Positions 62,101-64,000 of a DNA stretch of 64,000 bases are shown here, one piece after another. Position 1 is the first letter of the stretch, and every line of letters begins with the position of its first letter. The notes under the pieces were generated by a model. That model was not told the origin of the DNA. It ran no database searches and was given only the letters and a program-made list of their open reading frames with translations. Both the position numbers and the translations under genes were made by a program. Source of the stretch: Mycetocola tolaasinivorans (GTDB lineage Bacteria; Actinomycetota; Actinomycetes; Actinomycetales; Microbacteriaceae); NCBI RefSeq assembly GCF_003667565.1, contig NZ_RCUX01000005.1, positions 62,001 to 126,000 of the forward strand, read 5' to 3'.

Positions 62101-62329
62101 CGAGGCCGAGGCGGCGGTTGCGGCCGCGGTTGAGGCCGAGCCCACCGTCCTGGCGGATCCGGACATCCCGGTGCCGCATGCCACCGAGGACGACACCCCG
62201 GCCTGGCCCGAGCCTGCGGCACCGCCCACGGCGGCCGCGCCGGTGATCGAGCCCGCCCCGTCGGCCGAGCCCGTACTGCCGGCCGAGACTGCCCCGACTG
62301 CTACTGACGAGCCCAAGGAGAGCAAGTAA
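59150..62329 (+). CDS. Glycosyltransferase family 2 fused to a large membrane domain
   Basis: The 1059-residue protein starts with a GT2-like domain (about 1-240: VTAIVVVQDGSRDAAHL, VGPKLLDWDHGE, a DD pair in QADDGLDLS). A multi-helix region (about 270-820) follows, then an outside domain (GTLLIRPEGADSI), one more helix near 920, and a charged Arg/Ala/Glu tail. This layout is conserved in Actinobacteria beside whiB and DUF5719. It probably acts in wall or surface glycan synthesis. Its stop overlaps the next ATG (TAATG). Confidence 0.78.
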   Translation: MSPRVTAIVVVQDGSRDAAHLRATLHALDAQIRRPDHIVAVALASPPQVIEMLQGAAIHQIVQLRDNVSFGEAVRAGIRARVEDPAADSDAGSSAFWLLAQDTAPEPGALAALVGALEVSPSVGIVGPKLLDWDHGETIISYGESMTPLGAAVSLVSGELDQGQHDSVSDVLGVAAPGMLVRSRVWEEAGGIDPALHQADDGLDLSVRVRLAEHRVSLEPNARVRFAGDGVAGPARSRRGAVVRRQAFVSRAAQLHRRLTYANPAVVWLHWLSLLPLAIVRAVWRLITKQPELITAEIGAALRVAFGFGRVSRARATLRQSKRAGWSQLQPLRISVGEVTRRNRLRREAGTVSVVVERSDLRFISGGGGWLVAASAVLSAVLFFRFVDVAALGGGGLLPLSNTVAELWGNTGFAWRDQGLGVITAADPFATVLAVLGTLTFWNPSFSIVLLYLIALPLATLGAWFAATRLTERSGYRLFVAALWTLAPSLLGSLAAGELGAILVHLLLPWLFYTSSVFRRSWAATAVAAMLAAAILASSPSLTPAFAIIWVVLLVSAGRYIPRVIWMIVPALTLFAPLIWQQGIRAGNWWALLADPGSVVAAFPVTEGWRIALGLPAYEASGWPGLISSLGIGGVAAEWALPVLLAPFLLLALAALLFRGTLRAAGLLGIALLGLLTAVLAGHVLVTLSGPNTVAIWPAPALSLYWLGLIGAAAVGLDAMRRRGLVPALVVGVLAVVVAGPMISVFPAGNSPVHATDGRTLPAYVTAAAGQDPRQGTLLIRPEGADSISATLIRGGGTSLDSRSTRANTRTTLTEDDNRVADLAGNLISASGLDVAKTLTDLRVRFVLLAPASPGLNPGDAAGAEQTLNRAIAALETEGALGRVGPTDQGILWRFDGEIPPAAPAPTTWATPVVGLLTGIVFVVALLLAVPTAASRRLAEATPRTIGHAVPRSGGGRRAAGKRGASAGEGSARARRRAEREAEREAEAAVAAAVEAEPTVLADPDIPVPHATEDDTPAWPEPAAPPTAAAPVIEPAPSAEPVLPAETAPTATDEPKESK

Positions 62330-63732
62330 TGGTGAGTCCGAAGCGCATCGCGATTATTTCCGGCCGGGTTATTGCCGGGGCGCTCGGGGTGGGCCTCGTG
62401 GGAGTCCTCGCGGTTGGCCTGACGAGCGTGACCATTCCCTCGGTGTCCGCGAAGGCACCGAGCGTGCAGGTTCACCCGACCGCCGCCGCGCAGACCCGCG
62501 TGTGCACCGGGCCGCTGCTGCAGCCGGGCGAGTCCGGTGGACAGGCCACCGTCATCGGCGGCGGGAGCACCGTCGTGAGTGCCGATTCAGATCCGTCCAG
62601 CACACCGCTCACAAACTCCGAACTCTCGGGCACCGATCAGGGGTCCGCCACGGCCCTGCGAATCCCGGTTGAGGGTTCCACCACACCGCTGATCGCCGCC
62701 GCGCAGTCGCAGGCGGTGGGTCTGCCGGAGCTCTCCGGTTTTGCCGCGAGTGCCTGCGCCGAACCGGTGGCGGATGCCTGGCTGGTTGCGGGAAGCACCG
62801 CGACCGGACGCACCTCCCTGATTACGCTCGCAAACCCCGGCACCGCCGATGCAAACGTGGTTCTCGAGATCTTCGGCGAGAGCGGCCGCGTGGATGCCCC
62901 GGGTGCCGATGGCATCATCGTGCGGGCGGGCTCGCAGAAGGTTGTGCCGCTGGCCAGCCTGGCACCGGGCGTAGAAAAGCCGATCATTCACGTGAGCACC
63001 CGTGGTGGGCACGTGCTCGCCACTCTCCAGCAGAGCTCCGTGCGGGGCCTGACCCCCTCGGGTGTAGAGCTGGTTGGCCCCGCCGCGGCACCCGCCCTGA
63101 CGCAGTACATTCCCGGCGTGGTGATTCCGGAAACCCCGGCCGAGATCGAGGGGGATGACACCTACGATGACCGTGCCACCGCACTGCGCCTGATGGTGCC
63201 CGGAACCGTCGATGCGCAGGTCAAGATTTCGTTCGTGAACGAGTCTGGCGGGACGGCCCCGATGTCTCTTGACGCCACCGTTCCGGCGGGTGAGGTGCAC
63301 GAGATCTTCCTGGCGAACCTTCCGGCGGGGACCTTCGGGGTCTCCGTCGAATCGGATCAGCCGGTGGTGGGTGGCGTACGCGTCACCGCCTCAAACGGCT
63401 CGGACTTCGCCTGGTTTACCTCGACCGTCCAGGTGGGGGACAGCGCCCGCATTGCGATCGCGCCGGGCGAGAACCCGCGCCTGCACCTGGGCAACCGCGG
63501 CGATGCGGATGCCCGGGTGACGCTGACTCCGGCCGACGGCGAACCGATTGAGGTCACCGTGCCCGCCGGTGGCGGTGCGAGCGTGCCGGTCACCGCCGGT
63601 GCCGGATATGTCCTCGCGGGCGCCGGCGACGTGCTCGCCTCGGTGAGCTATGCCGGCCCGAACGAGTTCTCCTCCTTCACCGTGCAGCCGGCCAGCCCCG
63701 GCTCCTCCACGGTGACGGTTTACCCGCGCTAG
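62329..63732 (+). CDS. DUF5719-family secreted or membrane-anchored protein
   Basis: The 467-residue product has one N-terminal helix (about 12-35) and a beta-rich outside part with repeats of the form SLITLANPGTADANVVLEIFG and KISFVNESGGTAPM. DUF5719 proteins commonly follow such a fused glycosyltransferase. AAGGAG precedes the TAATG overlap. The function is not known. Confidence 0.78.
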   Translation: MVSPKRIAIISGRVIAGALGVGLVGVLAVGLTSVTIPSVSAKAPSVQVHPTAAAQTRVCTGPLLQPGESGGQATVIGGGSTVVSADSDPSSTPLTNSELSGTDQGSATALRIPVEGSTTPLIAAAQSQAVGLPELSGFAASACAEPVADAWLVAGSTATGRTSLITLANPGTADANVVLEIFGESGRVDAPGADGIIVRAGSQKVVPLASLAPGVEKPIIHVSTRGGHVLATLQQSSVRGLTPSGVELVGPAAAPALTQYIPGVVIPETPAEIEGDDTYDDRATALRLMVPGTVDAQVKISFVNESGGTAPMSLDATVPAGEVHEIFLANLPAGTFGVSVESDQPVVGGVRVTASNGSDFAWFTSTVQVGDSARIAIAPGENPRLHLGNRGDADARVTLTPADGEPIEVTVPAGGGASVPVTAGAGYVLAGAGDVLASVSYAGPNEFSSFTVQPASPGSSTVTVYPR

Positions 63733-63738
63733 CGGTAC

Positions 63739-63778
63739 GAAAATGCCCGCATCCGCTTCGGCGGGTGCGGGCATTTTC
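63739..63778. terminator. Bidirectional hairpin terminator with TTCG loop
   Basis: An 18-bp stem (one G-U pair) capped by a stable TTCG tetraloop, with TTTT at the plus-strand end. It serves the DUF5719 gene and the partial ABC gene. Confidence 0.88.
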
Positions 63779-63783
63779 GGCGT

Positions 63784-64000
63784 TTAGGCACCGGCGCGTG
63801 CGCTCCAGCGGCCCTCGTGTTCACTGATCCGAATGGGGTATTTGAAGCTCTCCGAGACGGCCTCGGTGGTCAGGACTTCCCGGGCGAGGCCCTGGGCAGA
63901 GATCCGGCCGTCGGTCACGAGCGCCGCATGGGTCGTCGAGGTGGGAAGCTCCTCGAGGTGGTGGGTCACGAGCAGGGTGGCGAGGTCGGGCCGGACGGAC
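63784..64000 (-). CDS. ABC transporter ATP-binding protein, C-terminal part
   Basis: Only the last 72 codons are inside the window. LLVTHHLEELP is the H-loop region with the switch His, followed by VTDGRISAQGLAREVLTTEAV, the usual C-terminal regulatory strand of ABC ATPases. The start and all Walker motifs lie beyond 64000. The substrate is not known. Confidence 0.75.
   Translation of the reverse strand, partial: SVRPDLATLLVTHHLEELPTSTTHAALVTDGRISAQGLAREVLTTEAVSESFKYPIRISEHEGRWSARAGA

Overview
The window is high-GC actinobacterial DNA, most likely from the family Microbacteriaceae. The pointers are a WhiB regulator, an acyl-CoA carboxylase with alpha, beta and small epsilon subunits next to birA and maf, LytR-CpsA-Psr and DUF5719 proteins, many GTG starts, and frequent leaderless-type promoters (TANNNT followed 6-8 nt later by the start codon). 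The genus cannot be fixed from sequence alone. No rRNA, tRNA, CRISPR array, transposase, integrase or phage gene was recognised.

Layout. 1-3.96 kb: an MFS exporter, then biotin carboxylase/BCCP (accA) and maf. 4.0-8.3 kb: a TRAM-domain RNA methyltransferase, a LuxR-type response regulator, its histidine kinase, and a second membrane protein that looks like a catalytically dead kinase. 8.3-12.5 kb: a compact, lower-GC minus-strand operon made of a small secreted protein, a Cys-rich lipoprotein, a membrane-anchored adaptor with a peptidoglycan-binding-like segment, an ABC ATPase, a MacB/FtsX-like permease, and a second secreted protein that is a paralogue of the first. This is the most unusual locus here. 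It looks like a dedicated export or immunity system for a pair of uncharacterised secreted proteins, and it lies between accA-maf and accE-accD-birA, genes that are usually neighbours in Actinobacteria. 12.9-16.4 kb: accE, accD, birA and a PH-domain membrane protein.

16.4-22.3 kb: a complete fructose PTS block (fruR-fruK-fruA-ptsH-ptsI), with a candidate direct-repeat operator upstream of fruR. 22.6-26.3 kb: GtrA-type protein, purK, purE and an LCP ligase.

26.4-58.5 kb: a large cell-surface polysaccharide region. It holds dTDP-rhamnose genes rmlD, rmlC and rmlA (no rmlB seen), at least seven glycosyltransferases, a sugar epimerase, galE, manA, a Wzm/Wzt ABC exporter with a pyruvyltransferase, a MATE/Wzx-like flippase, two adjacent O-antigen-ligase/polymerase-like proteins, two paralogous polytopic membrane proteins, a surface repeat protein coupled to a lipoprotein, an LCP protein and a membrane-anchored esterase. 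An AraC regulator with an MFS exporter and an acyl-CoA dehydrogenase are interspersed. Together the genes suggest synthesis, export, terminal modification and wall attachment of a rhamnose-containing glycan, possibly two glycans by two routes. 58.6-64 kb: whiB, a 1059-residue glycosyltransferase/membrane fusion, a DUF5719-like protein, and the C-terminal end of an ABC ATPase running off the window.
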